This document shows positions 1 through 7,711 of a DNA stretch of 34,963 nucleotides, one piece after another. Each line of letters starts with the position of its first letter. Within the stretch, counting starts at the first letter, position 1. The DNA lies in contig JACUUH010000024.1 in the NCBI GenBank assembly GCA_014859375.1, forward strand, positions 1-34,963, given 5' to 3'. Under the pieces are notes generated by a model. It saw only the letters and a program-made list of their open reading frames with translations, searched no databases and was not told the DNA's origin. The translations under genes were made by a program, and so were the position numbers. The DNA comes from Gammaproteobacteria bacterium (GTDB lineage: Bacteria > Pseudomonadota > Gammaproteobacteria > Nitrosococcales > Methylophagaceae).

Positions 1-932
1 CGAAAGGTAAAAACCCGTGGCCAGCTCACCCCAACACGCTTAGTTATATCGAAGCCGTCTTTAGTGACGAAGTAACAGCCGAAGACCGAGCAAGTAAAGA
101 AGATCGGATTGATTACTTAGGTAAACTGAATCCTGTTAGACAAACGGCTATTTTGGGACTCGGTAAAGGGTGGGCCTTGCGCCGTGGATATTTGACTGAA
201 AACGCAATAAACACACCATGGGAAATTCTTAAAAAGAAATTCAGTAAAAAGAATATCAGCATACCATCAGTCTCTATCATGCAAGCTCAAACCATTAGCA
301 ATCAGACAATATTAAGCAATATTGTGACACCAACCTATCGGATGAAAGATGTTGATGAGTTATTAACTCATATCGATAAGGTGCATAGTGTCAAAGGCTT
401 GCCTGAAATACCGGTCGTCAAAATACGCAAAAAAGGCACTGAACATGGTTACTTTGACGCTGCAGGTGAAATAGGCCTGCGAGATACGGCCAGCGAGCCA
501 CAATTAACCGTCGCCCACGAAATTGGCCACTACATCGATTATTTCGGCTTTTTTGGTCGAGGTTATAGCTCAGTCAATAGTGAGTTATTTAATGATTGGC
601 GTCGCGCGATAAAAAAATCACCAGAAGTGAAAAACCTAGTGAATATTATTTATGGTGATCTTGATAATGAGGCCGCTGAGCTTGGCTTAGTTTATGATAA
701 AAAGCATGTAAAATACTTATTAGAACCAGAAGAATTATGGGCTAGGTCATATGCTCAGTGGGTTGCCAGTAAAAACGTAGGATCAGAAGTTGCTAAGCAA
801 CTGGAACAGCGGTTAGAACGTCAGAATAAAGCAGTGTTAAACTATACTAGACAATGGAAGCCTGACAACTTTAAGGCTATCTTCGATGCCATAGACGATA
901 TATTTAAAACAACGGGGTGGCTCAATGAGTGA
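1..932 (+). CDS. Phage-derived protein with C-terminal zinc-protease (HEIGH) motif, 5' end outside the window
   Basis: The reading frame is open from the window edge (first full codon at base 3) to the TGA at 930-932, so the gene starts upstream. A TTG at 153 lies inside this open frame and is not a convincing start. The C-terminal part carries an HEIGH motif (516-530) inside a hydrophobic helix-like stretch, the HExxH zinc-binding signature of zincin metallopeptidases. The third zinc ligand is not certain; acidic residues near LLEPEELWARSYAQW (about 718-762) are candidates. The 3' end overlaps the next small gene by 8 bp, and a Com-like gene follows, so I infer a late gene of a Mu-like prophage, perhaps the tail of a head-morphogenesis protein with an added protease domain. 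The phage family is uncertain; the HExxH motif is directly visible. Confidence 0.6.
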   Translation, partial: KGKNPWPAHPNTLSYIEAVFSDEVTAEDRASKEDRIDYLGKLNPVRQTAILGLGKGWALRRGYLTENAINTPWEILKKKFSKKNISIPSVSIMQAQTISNQTILSNIVTPTYRMKDVDELLTHIDKVHSVKGLPEIPVVKIRKKGTEHGYFDAAGEIGLRDTASEPQLTVAHEIGHYIDYFGFFGRGYSSVNSELFNDWRRAIKKSPEVKNLVNIIYGDLDNEAAELGLVYDKKHVKYLLEPEELWARSYAQWVASKNVGSEVAKQLEQRLERQNKAVLNYTRQWKPDNFKAIFDAIDDIFKTTGWLNE

Positions 933-1095
933 CCAACAAACAATATCAAAAAAAATAGACACCAGTAAATGGACAGTCGAAGACTGGTATAACAATAATA
1001 TTGCTGCCGGAATGACGGAAAGTGAGGCACGGTTCGCTGCTGAACGTGCTGTCGGTGATGCTAAATATGTGGAAAATGGCGTTCGCTATGACTAG
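925..1095 (+). CDS. Small phage-type hypothetical protein (56 aa)
   Basis: ATG at 925 overlaps the end of the upstream zincin-like gene by 8 bp, and the TAG at 1093-1095 overlaps the start of the Com-like gene by 8 bp, so the three genes look translationally coupled. The product starts MSDQQTISKK and is hydrophilic. Its middle (TVEDWYNNNIAAGMTESEAR) reads like a short helical protein with no signal peptide or membrane segment. I do not recognise the family. The case for a real gene rests on the double overlap within a phage-like operon, not on homology. Confidence 0.5.
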   Translation: MSDQQTISKKIDTSKWTVEDWYNNNIAAGMTESEARFAAERAVGDAKYVENGVRYD

Positions 1096-1270
1096 TGAGG
1101 CTAAAACAGTCGAAAACATACGCCCCACAGTGCGTTGTCATCAATGCCGCTCGATTATTTTTGATGGTGAGGTGGTTAAATCTCGTATCGTAAAAGTATT
1201 GGCACAAGGTGCGGTGGCTAAATGCAATTGTAAGCAATGGGTAGCCATACCATTAACCTACAGATCTTAA
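1088..1270 (+). CDS. Com-like small zinc-finger protein (60 aa), prophage remnant
   Basis: The start chosen is ATG 1088 (MTSEAKTVEN), which overlaps the preceding small gene by 8 bp; a GTG at 1022 in the same frame would run through that gene. The protein contains VRCHQC near residue 17 and KCNCKQW near residue 48, a CxxC...CxC arrangement that could bind one zinc ion. Phage Mu Com and its prophage relatives are small proteins of this design that activate translation of a DNA-modification gene (mom). No mom-like gene follows; a strong terminator does. Com-like is inferred from size, cysteine pattern and phage context; a generic zinc-ribbon protein is the alternative. Confidence 0.5.
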   Translation: MTSEAKTVENIRPTVRCHQCRSIIFDGEVVKSRIVKVLAQGAVAKCNCKQWVAIPLTYRS

Positions 1271-1393
1271 TATCGACCATGGTCTCGCATGTGTTAGTTA
1301 ACCCAGTCTAAATAATCACAATTTTCCCTTTTTTTGCTTGCCTTAACACAGGAAAATAGGCACTGCTAAAAGGTATAACGCACCCCAAGAGCG

Positions 1394-1436
1394 AAAAGCC
1401 AGGCACTCACAGTTATGTGGTTGCCTGGCTTTTTTT
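1394..1436 (+). terminator. Rho-independent terminator after the phage-type operon
   Basis: A 12-bp perfect stem (AAAAGCCAGGCA at 1394-1405 with its complement at 1422-1433) has a 16-nt loop and is followed by an unbroken run of T. It lies about 125 bp after the Com-like gene and would end that operon. Confidence 0.85.
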
Positions 1437-1449
1437 ATGGACGGTTTTT

Positions 1450-1785
1450 ATGGCAAAACAACGATTCACCCAGCCTCGAATTTTTAGCTTAAGTACGCCT
1501 GATTACATTAAGCATCGACAATCCGACCAATACCGGTTTGACGGAAGCAGACGTTCAGAAAATGATGGCAGATAATGCTAAAAAATTAGCTGAAGATCAG
1601 GCTATATCAGCTAAAAAATAAGTGATAACGTCGCACTGTTTAACGCTGCTATTGATGGCGAATATCGAATGGATAGTGACGCTCATCAGGCATTAGGTTG
1701 TTTTACAACAGCAAGGTGAGCTTAAATAATTAGAAACACGCATGAGTGCCATTTTGGACGAAGCTCAATCAGCTGATCCATCGAC
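1450..1785 (+). pseudogene. Decayed phage structural gene
   Basis: An ATG at 1450 opens MAKQRFTQPR and stops after 41 codons. In another frame, TNTGLTEADVQKMMADNAKK continues to a stop at about 1621, and a third stretch (LFNAAIDGEYRMDSDAHQAL) then ends in TGA near 1720. After an in-frame TAA, LETRMSAILDEAQSADP follows. Each piece looks like real protein, but they lie in different frames or are split by stops, as expected of one phage gene broken by frameshifts and deletions. The original product is not recognised. Together with the truncated upstream gene this marks the boundary of a degrading prophage next to lepA. Confidence 0.45.
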
Positions 1786-1915
1786 CAGTCGGGCACGGCC
1801 GTTCCTCACACCAGTGGGTGAACCGTCCTCGTCTCTCAGCGTCGTCGCTGAGTGCAGGTGAAGAAAAGTGAGGTGCAAGTCCGATAATTAGCTGCCGAAC
1901 ACGCAGCTTAGAAAA

Positions 1916-1944
1916 TTGGGTATCAATTGTCGGGTCACTATAAT
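1916..1944 (+). promoter_or_regulatory. Candidate sigma-70 promoter upstream of lepA
   Basis: TTGGGT (1916-1921), a 17-bp spacer and a perfect TATAAT (1939-1944) precede lepA by about 160 bp. A second TATAAT at 1980-1985 has no good -35 partner. The spacing is ideal but the -35 is poor. Assignment to lepA is inferred from orientation and from the lack of any other downstream gene. Confidence 0.35.
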
Positions 1945-2040
1945 TTCAGCGTTATGTATCATCATTATCTGATGGTGAGTATAATTGCTTTTCTTTATTG
2001 TCAGACTGCGACAAATCAAAAAATAGAGTAGCTTAGAATT

Positions 2041-2062
2041 GTGTACAAAACGGTGTACAAAA
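2041..2062. repeat. Direct repeat GTGTACAAAA x2 in the lepA leader
   Basis: Two identical 10-mers GTGTACAAAA lie at 2041-2050 and 2053-2062, a 12-bp period. They sit about 45 bp before the lepA start, at the edge of the phage-derived DNA. They could be an operator or the remains of a phage end or attachment site; the sequence does not decide. Confidence 0.5.
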
Positions 2063-2104
2063 ATGAAACAATCAAGGCTCAAGCAAGGTAATAAATTTAA
2101 TTAA

Positions 2105-3901
2105 ATGAAGAATATACGTAACTTCTCCATCATCGCTCATATTGATCACGGTAAATCTACGATAGCGGATCGTTTTATTCAGGTGTGTGGTGGCTTAACT
2201 GCCCGAGAAATGTCATCGCAAGTGCTTGATTCAATGGATATTGAAAAAGAGCGTGGCATTACTATTAAGGCGCAAAGTGTGTCTTTGTATTACAAAGCGA
2301 AAGATGGCGAAACATATCAGCTTAATTTTATTGATACGCCGGGTCATGTTGACTTTTCTTATGAGGTATCTCGTTCACTTGCAGCTTGTGAAGGGGCATT
2401 GTTAGTGGTGGATGCCGCGCAGGGGGTTGAAGCGCAAAGTGTTGCTAATTGTTATACAGCCATTGATTTGGGTCTGGAGGTTGTGCCTGTTCTTAATAAA
2501 ATCGATTTACCATCAGCAGAGCCAGAGCGGGTTGCACAAGAAATTGAAGATATTATTGGTGTTGATGCCCTAAATGCTGTGCGGTGTAGTGCAAAAACGG
2601 GTTTAGGGATTGACGATTTATTAGAAGCCTTGGTAGAGCGCATTCCTGCACCAAAAGGCGATCCTGATGGGCCATTACAGGCGCTTATTATTGATTCATG
2701 GTTTGACAGTTATGTTGGTGTTATTTCCTTGGTTAGAATCATGCAGGGGTCGTTAAAAACCCGTGACAAAATTAAAGTGATGTCTACTGGGCATGAATAT
2801 CAGGTTGAGCAAGTGGGTGTTTTTACGCCTAAACGTTCACCTAAAACGGCCTTAAATTGTGGTGAAGTGGGCTATGTTATATCGGGCGTCAAAGATATAG
2901 ATGGTGCGCCAGTGGGTGATACCTTGACCCATAGTCATCACGGTGCAACAGATATGTTGCCTGGGTTTAAGTCAATAACTCCGCAGGTGTATGCTGGATT
3001 GTTTCCTGTGAGTTCGGAAGATTTTGAAGCGTTTCGTGAGGCTTTGGGTAAATTAAGACTAAACGATGCTTCTTTGTTTTATGAACCTGAAAACTCACAA
3101 GCTCTTGGTTTTGGTTTCCGTTGTGGCTTTCTTGGCTTATTGCATATGGAGATCATTCAAGAACGCTTGGAACGTGAATATGATCTTGATTTAATTACTA
3201 CGGCACCGACTGTTGTTTTTGAGGTGGCACTTAGACAGGCAGGCGAAGTCATTACCATTGAAAACCCAGCCTTATTGCCCGATCTGGGTACCATTGATGA
3301 GATCCGTGAACCAATAGTGAATGCTGATATTCTTGTGCCTCAAGAGTATTTGGGGGCGGTGATCACATTGTGTGTTGAAAAGCGTGGCGTACAAAAATCA
3401 ATGCAATATATGGGTAAGCAAGTTGCATTAACCTATGAATTGCCAATGAATGAAGTCGTGATTGATTTCTTTGACAGGATTAAATCTGTCAGCCGTGGTT
3501 ATGCCTCATTAGATTATCATTTTATACGATTTCAACCTGCTGATTTGGTCAAATTAGATATTTTGATTAACGGTGAGCGTGTTGATGCCTTGTCGATGAT
3601 TGTGCACCGCGACCAAAGCATTTCGCGTGGACGTGATGTGGTTGAAAAAATGAAAGAATTGATACCTCGCCAAATGTTCGATATTGCCATTCAGGCGGCA
3701 ATTGGTGGACATATTATTTCACGCTCCACCGTGAAAGCGATGCGTAAGAATGTATTGGCTAAATGTTATGGTGGTGACGTTTCACGCAAACGTAAATTAT
3801 TAGAAAAACAAAAAGCCGGTAAAAAACGCATGAAATCAATCGGTAAGGTTGATGTACCACAAGAAGCGTTTCTTGCCGTATTACAATTATCGAAAAAATA
3901 A
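2105..3901 (+). CDS. lepA: Elongation factor 4 (LepA) GTPase
   Basis: A 598-aa protein of the usual LepA length. It is a ribosome-associated translational GTPase that affects stalled or mistranslocated ribosomes and initiation. G-motifs are intact: AHIDHGKST at residues 11-19, DTPGH at 77-81, NKID at 131-134. The C-terminal family domain ends in the basic [20 protein letters not shown] stretch typical of LepA, which separates it from EF-G. ATG 2105 is the start that gives the canonical [13 protein letters not shown]-terminus; its Shine-Dalgarno is weak (AAGG about 16 nt upstream). It heads the lepA-lepB-rnc-era cluster; lepB follows after 16 bp. Its upstream neighbour here is a phage remnant, not the rse/degP genes often found in related genomes. 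Confidence 0.97.
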   Translation: MKNIRNFSIIAHIDHGKSTIADRFIQVCGGLTAREMSSQVLDSMDIEKERGITIKAQSVSLYYKAKDGETYQLNFIDTPGHVDFSYEVSRSLAACEGALLVVDAAQGVEAQSVANCYTAIDLGLEVVPVLNKIDLPSAEPERVAQEIEDIIGVDALNAVRCSAKTGLGIDDLLEALVERIPAPKGDPDGPLQALIIDSWFDSYVGVISLVRIMQGSLKTRDKIKVMSTGHEYQVEQVGVFTPKRSPKTALNCGEVGYVISGVKDIDGAPVGDTLTHSHHGATDMLPGFKSITPQVYAGLFPVSSEDFEAFREALGKLRLNDASLFYEPENSQALGFGFRCGFLGLLHMEIIQERLEREYDLDLITTAPTVVFEVALRQAGEVITIENPALLPDLGTIDEIREPIVNADILVPQEYLGAVITLCVEKRGVQKSMQYMGKQVALTYELPMNEVVIDFFDRIKSVSRGYASLDYHFIRFQPADLVKLDILINGERVDALSMIVHRDQSISRGRDVVEKMKELIPRQMFDIAIQAAIGGHIISRSTVKAMRKNVLAKCYGGDVSRKRKLLEKQKAGKKRMKSIGKVDVPQEAFLAVLQLSKK

Positions 3902-3917
3902 AAAGGAATAGAGAATA

Positions 3918-4679
3918 GTGAGTTTTCCAGCAATAATGGTCACGCTTGTTGTAATAACAGGGATAATTTGGCTAATAGATAGTTTTGTATGGGCACCTAA
4001 ACGCGTTGGTGAAGATAAAGAACCCTTAGTAGTGGAATATGCGCGATCTTTTTTCCCTATTATTTTAGCCGTTTTAGTTATACGTTCGTTTATCGTTGAA
4101 CCATTTAGAATTCCATCAGCATCGATGTTGCCGACCCTGCATATTGGTGATTTTATTTTGGTGAATAAGTTTGCTTACGGTATTCGCTTACCGGTATTGA
4201 ATACAAAAATTTTAGAAACGGGTGAACCTGAACGAGGCGATGTCGTCGTTTTTCGTTATCCTAATGATCCAAATGTTGATTATATTAAACGTGTTGTTGG
4301 CTTACCTGGAGACACAGTAGGCTATTTTGATAAAACGATTTATATCAATGGTGAACCAGTTGAGCATATCCAAAAACAAAAAGATTCAAGTTTGGTCGGC
4401 ATTGTGCCAGCCCGTATTGAATTACATGCTGAAAAATTAGGCCAGCATGAGCACACTATATTGATTGATTATGATATCCGCCGGGTTGAAGGTGAAACAG
4501 TGGTTGCAGATGGCCACTATTTTGTAATGGGCGATAATCGTGATAATAGTAACGATAGTCGTTATTGGGGCACGGTTCCTGAACAAAACTTGGTTGGTAA
4601 AGCATTTTTTATCTGGATGAGTTGGGATTGGAATGCCGGTGGTATCGTATGGAACCGAATTGGTGACGCAATTAAGTAG
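3918..4679 (+). CDS. lepB: Signal peptidase I (LepB)
   Basis: A 253-aa inner-membrane serine protease that removes signal peptides from secreted proteins. Two N-terminal membrane segments (about residues 4-24 and 43-60) precede the catalytic domain. The Ser/Lys dyad is visible: Ser69 in PSASMLPTL and Lys124 in DYIKRVVGLPGD. The conserved GDNRDNSNDSRYWG box lies near residue 205. The start is GTG at 3918 with AAGGA 12-16 nt upstream; no better ATG fits the family N-terminus. It is shorter than the E. coli enzyme (about 324 aa), which carries extra loops, and matches the compact form of many other gammaproteobacteria. It lies in the lepA operon, 10 bp before the DUF4845 gene. Confidence 0.96.
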   Translation: MSFPAIMVTLVVITGIIWLIDSFVWAPKRVGEDKEPLVVEYARSFFPIILAVLVIRSFIVEPFRIPSASMLPTLHIGDFILVNKFAYGIRLPVLNTKILETGEPERGDVVVFRYPNDPNVDYIKRVVGLPGDTVGYFDKTIYINGEPVEHIQKQKDSSLVGIVPARIELHAEKLGQHEHTILIDYDIRRVEGETVVADGHYFVMGDNRDNSNDSRYWGTVPEQNLVGKAFFIWMSWDWNAGGIVWNRIGDAIK

Positions 4680-4689
4680 GAGAAAAGCT

Positions 4690-5070
4690 TTGAAAAATCA
4701 ACGTGGATTGACATTAATTAGTTGGATTTTGATATTAGGTATTATTGCCTTTTTTGCGACTGTCGCTATGCGTTTGCTCCCGATGTATCAGGAATATTAT
4801 GGTGTTCTGCAAATTATGGATGGTATGGAAACAGAACTGAAAAATAATAAACTGACTAAAAATCAAGTGTTGTCATTGTTAAATAAGCGTTTTAATACAG
4901 GTTATATATTCAGTGTTAAAGAAGATAATATTGAAATTAGCCGAGGCAAAGACAATGTCTATGTCACTAAAATCGTTATTGATTACGAAGTTCGTAAACC
5001 GTTTATGGCTCAAATCGACCTGATTGGCCATTTTCGCACAGAAGTTGATGTAGAGCCAAAACGTAAATGA
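4690..5070 (+). CDS. DUF4845 family membrane protein
   Basis: A 126-aa protein with one N-terminal membrane segment (about residues 9-29) and an otherwise soluble, probably periplasmic domain. The N-terminus MKNQRGLTLISWILILGI resembles a type IV prepilin leader (RG followed by a hydrophobic stretch), a known feature of DUF4845 proteins encoded between lepB and rnc. The start is TTG 4690, preceded by TAGGAG that overlaps the lepB stop; a longer ATG start at 4633 would run into lepB. The stop overlaps the rnc start (ATGA), so it is translationally coupled to RNase III. Function is unknown; the prepilin resemblance may mean processing by a prepilin peptidase or simply membrane anchoring. Confidence 0.85.
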   Translation: MKNQRGLTLISWILILGIIAFFATVAMRLLPMYQEYYGVLQIMDGMETELKNNKLTKNQVLSLLNKRFNTGYIFSVKEDNIEISRGKDNVYVTKIVIDYEVRKPFMAQIDLIGHFRTEVDVEPKRK

Positions 5071-5750
5071 TATCGAAACGACAGAAAGCCCTATGCGTAC
5101 AATTAGACATTAGTTTTAATGATGAGTCATTGCTTGAACAGGCTTTAACACATCGCAGTGCAAGTTCAAAAAATAATGAACGTTTGGAATATCTTGGCGA
5201 TGCAATATTGAGCTTTGTAATTGCCGAAGAGTTGTATAAACGTTTTCCCAAGGTTAAAGAAGGCAAGCTCAGTCGTTTACGCGCATCGTTAGTCAAAGGT
5301 GTGACATTGGCAGAAATTTCACGTGAATTAAGTTTGGGTGAGGTTTTAATATTAGGCCCGGGTGAATTAAAAAGCGGTGGTTACCGACGTGAATCGATAT
5401 TGGCAGATGCGTTTGAAGCAATACTGGGTGCGTTGTATCTTGATAGTGGTATTGATGTCGTTAAGTCATTGATTTTGCGTCTGTATGACGAACGTTTACG
5501 TTCTATCGATGTTGATGAAGTGGTGAAAGATGCAAAAACACGTCTACAAGAGTTATTACAAAGCCGAAAACAACCACTGCCTTTATACAGTGTCAGTGAG
5601 ATAAAAACACAAGAAAATCAGCCACAATTTGAGGCATCTTGCCAAGTGGCATTATTAAACAAAGTGATTATTGCCCATGGTTCCAGCCACCGTAAAGCAG
5701 AACAAAAAGCGGCAGAACGTGCATTGATTTTAATAGAAGGTAAAGTATGA
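5067..5750 (+). CDS. rnc: Ribonuclease III
   Basis: A 227-aa double-strand-specific endoribonuclease that processes rRNA precursors and structured mRNAs. The N-terminal endonuclease domain carries the signature ERLEYLGDAILSF (Glu38, Glu41, Asp45), followed by DAFEAILGALYLDSG with the second pair of metal-binding acids. The C-terminal dsRNA-binding domain starts near residue 155 (KTRLQELLQ) and ends with HRKAEQKAAERAL. Length matches E. coli RNase III (226 aa). The start overlaps the DUF4845 stop and the stop overlaps the era start (both ATGA), the standard coupled rnc-era arrangement. Confidence 0.97.
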   Translation: MISKRQKALCVQLDISFNDESLLEQALTHRSASSKNNERLEYLGDAILSFVIAEELYKRFPKVKEGKLSRLRASLVKGVTLAEISRELSLGEVLILGPGELKSGGYRRESILADAFEAILGALYLDSGIDVVKSLILRLYDERLRSIDVDEVVKDAKTRLQELLQSRKQPLPLYSVSEIKTQENQPQFEASCQVALLNKVIIAHGSSHRKAEQKAAERALILIEGKV

Positions 5751-6652
5751 CAGACAATGCATTTAAATCTGGCTATGTCGCCATTATTGGTCGGCCTAAT
5801 GTCGGTAAATCGACCTTAATAAATCGCGTTTTAGGCCAAAAGCTTTGTATCACATCGCGCCGGCCTCAAACCACACGTCATCGTATTTTAGGCATTAAAA
5901 CAACGGATCAAAGTCAGTTGATTTATGTTGATACACCCGGAATACACAGTGATGATAAGCGAGCAATGAATCGTTATATGAATAGAGCTGCCGCGTCATC
6001 TATTGATGATGTAGATGTGATTTTATTTGTTGTAGATGGCATGAATTGGACAGATGAGGATGACAAAGTCCTAGAACGCTTAAAAACCAGTGCTAAAGCG
6101 CCGGTTATTTTAGTCATAAATAAAATGGATAAACTGGCAGATAAGGAAGTCATGTTGCCACATATTGAGAAATTATCTTCAAAATACGACTTTAACACCG
6201 TGTTTCCTATTTCAGCACGACGCGGGATCAACATTGAGCAGTTAGAACACGCGATAGAAAAGCTCATGCCCGAAGGTGAGTTAATCTTCCCTGAAGATCA
6301 ATTGACCGATCGTAGCTCACGCTTTTTAGCTGCTGAAATCGTCCGTGAAAAACTATTTCGTCATTTGGGCCAAGAATTACCTTATTCCATCACAGTAGAA
6401 ATTGAACAGTTTGACGATGAAAATGGTTTGTTTCGGATTGGTGCGGTTATCTATGTTGAGCGCGATGGTCAAAAATCAATCGTCATTGGTAAAAAAGGCG
6501 AGTTACTTAAATCAGTTGGCAAAGATGCGCGAATAGAAATGGAAAAGCTATTTGGATGCAAAGTGTTTTTACGCTTGTGGGTCAAGGTGCGAGAAGGCTG
6601 GGGCGATAACGAGCGTATGCTAAAAAATCTGGGCTATAACGACGACATGTAA
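5747..6652 (+). CDS. era: GTPase Era, 16S rRNA/30S assembly factor
   Basis: A 301-aa protein of the expected Era length. The GTPase domain has GRPNVGKST at residues 15-23, DTPG at 62-65 and NKMDK near 124. The C-terminal KH domain contains the GKKGELLKSVGKDAR RNA-binding loop followed by LFGCKVFLRLWVKV. Era binds the 3' end of 16S rRNA and acts in 30S subunit maturation at the inner face of the membrane. ATG 5747 overlaps the rnc stop. Only 7 bp after its stop a repeat element begins that separates era from recO, so native read-through to recO may be disturbed. Confidence 0.97.
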   Translation: MTDNAFKSGYVAIIGRPNVGKSTLINRVLGQKLCITSRRPQTTRHRILGIKTTDQSQLIYVDTPGIHSDDKRAMNRYMNRAAASSIDDVDVILFVVDGMNWTDEDDKVLERLKTSAKAPVILVINKMDKLADKEVMLPHIEKLSSKYDFNTVFPISARRGINIEQLEHAIEKLMPEGELIFPEDQLTDRSSRFLAAEIVREKLFRHLGQELPYSITVEIEQFDDENGLFRIGAVIYVERDGQKSIVIGKKGELLKSVGKDARIEMEKLFGCKVFLRLWVKVREGWGDNERMLKNLGYNDDM

Positions 6653-6712
6653 AATATCATATACCCGTGGTCATTGAAGATGCAGATGGTGCTAAAAATT
6701 TCCGTTCAGCCT

Positions 6713-6756
6713 GAGCTCAGAGCTCTGAGCTCGTCGAAGAGTCGAAGAGTCGAAGG
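6713..6756. repeat. Perfect 20-bp palindrome plus 3 x 8-bp repeat
   Basis: GAGCTCAGAG and its reverse complement form an uninterrupted 20-bp palindrome (6713-6732). It is followed directly by three tandem copies of GTCGAAGA/GTCGAAGG (6733-6756). The parts look like an expanded REP-type sequence of the kind ccgttcagcctgagcTcgtc-gaagg. Confidence 0.85.
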
Positions 6757-6778
6757 GTTAGCTTACTTAGGTTCATGG

Positions 6779-6958
6779 TTCGACAAGCTCAGCACCAACG
6801 GTAAAAGTCGTAAGCATCTTCAATTCGACAAGCTCAGCACCAACGGTAAAAGTAGCAAGCATCTTCAATTCGACAAGCTCAGCACGAACGGTAAAAGTCG
6901 TAAGCATCTTCAATTCGACAAGCTCACTACCAACGATAAAAGTAGCAAGCATCTTCAA
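6779..6958. repeat. Tandem array, four 45-bp units
   Basis: Units start at 6779, 6824, 6869 and 6914, each beginning TTCGACAAGCTCA and ending AAGCATCTTCAA. Units 1-3 differ at few positions; unit 4 is the most diverged (CACTACCAACGAT). GTCG and AGCA alternate at the same internal position (units 1 and 3 versus 2 and 4), as if a 90-bp pair had been duplicated. TTCGACAAGCTCA resembles widespread intergenic REP-like sequences. The period is a multiple of three, so both strands stay open; I do not regard this as coding. Confidence 0.95.
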
Positions 6959-6977
6959 CTTGATTGGGTATAGTGGC

Positions 6978-7691
6978 TTGAAAATCGAATTTGCCTCCGC
7001 CTTTATTCTTCATCAACGGCCGTTTAGAGAATCAAGTAGATTACTTGATGTATTTACTGAACATCATGGCCGAGTCAACTTGATTGTTAAAGGTGTGTCG
7101 AATACCAAGCGTAGTCAAAAAGGTGTATTACAGATTTATCAGCCATTACTAGTGTCATGGATGGGGCAAAGTGACTTACATACAGTTACGGCAATTGAAG
7201 CTGCCTCGGCGCCTTATTTACTGACAGGTCATGCCAGTTTATGTGGCTTATATATCAATGAATTGTTGGTTAGACTATTGCCTCAGCATATTGCTGAACC
7301 AGATTTGTTTTATACATATAAACAGGTTTTGGCAGCTCTGGATGCTGGAAAAAACATAGAAATCGCTTTACGGCTTTTTGAAAAACACTTACTCAGGCAT
7401 ATTGGCTATGGGCTTGTATTAGATAATGAGGTCGAAACTGGACTTAAAATAGCTGATAATAAAGATTATTATTACAGGCCTGATGCAGGCTTATTTTGCA
7501 CAACAGTTCAGAATGAGTATCCAAGTATTTCTGGGCGAAGCTTACGCCACTTAATTACAGAAACTGATTTTGATCAGCAAAGTTTGAATGAAATAAAAAA
7601 AATGATGCGGAGCGTGATACATTTCTATTTGGGTGGAAAACCACTGCAAAGCCGCCAATTATTTGCTCAAATGCAAACTAGCAACTCATAA
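6978..7691 (+). CDS. recO: DNA repair protein RecO
   Basis: A 237-aa protein that, with RecF and RecR, loads RecA onto SSB-coated single-stranded DNA during gap repair. The N-terminal OB-fold region reads [32 protein letters not shown], the typical RecO pattern; the helical part carries [11 protein letters not shown] and [15 protein letters not shown]. The zinc-finger cysteines of some RecO proteins are absent, as is common in gammaproteobacteria. I prefer TTG 6978 ([10 protein letters not shown]) over TTG 6960, because the family N-terminus begins just before the OB-fold and because 6960 lies inside the repeat element. No good Shine-Dalgarno is visible. pdxJ follows after 20 bp. Confidence 0.92.
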   Translation: MKIEFASAFILHQRPFRESSRLLDVFTEHHGRVNLIVKGVSNTKRSQKGVLQIYQPLLVSWMGQSDLHTVTAIEAASAPYLLTGHASLCGLYINELLVRLLPQHIAEPDLFYTYKQVLAALDAGKNIEIALRLFEKHLLRHIGYGLVLDNEVETGLKIADNKDYYYRPDAGLFCTTVQNEYPSISGRSLRHLITETDFDQQSLNEIKKMMRSVIHFYLGGKPLQSRQLFAQMQTSNS

Positions 7692-7711
7692 CGAAGGTTA
7701 AAGAAAGATTT

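Larger units (their letters stand above)
1786..2104 (+). other. Non-coding stretch between prophage remnant and lepA
   Basis: No convincing gene is present. Two hairpins are visible: CTCAGCG-TCGT-CGCTGAG (1835-1852) and AGCTGC-N7-GCAGCT (about 1890-1908), with a GGTGCAAGTCC string (1872-1882) between them. A promoter candidate and a short direct repeat follow. This stretch must contain the lepA leader, but its first half probably still belongs to the phage remnant. Confidence 0.4.
6660..6972. mobile_element. Putative MITE-like element with TATACCC...GGGTATA ends filling the era-recO gap
   Basis: The ends are inverted: TATACCC-N7-TTGAAGATGC at 6660-6683 and GCATCTTCAA-N7-GGGTATA at 6949-6972, symmetrical in spacing. 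Inside are a perfect 20-bp palindrome, three 8-bp repeats and a 4 x 45-bp array. There is no transposase gene. The left end matches, in 16 of 17 bases, the reverse complement of the right end of the repeat at 31642-31842, which suggests a shared family of short elements. Terminal TA-rich ends resemble IS630/Tc1-type or Correia-type MITEs, but that link is inference. Confidence 0.55.

Noticed and set aside
1871-1910. GGTGCAAGTCC followed by GCTGCC and CGCA, recalling part of a cobalamin riboswitch
   Set aside because: No B12 box, no matching helices on either side, and no cobalamin gene downstream. A chance match or an old structured RNA fragment is as likely.
6674-6973. A 99-codon plus-strand ORF and a 61-codon minus-strand ORF across the 45-bp array, with 15-residue repeats
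   Set aside because: The period is a multiple of three, so open frames are expected on both strands; there is no Shine-Dalgarno, and the ends belong to the repeat element.
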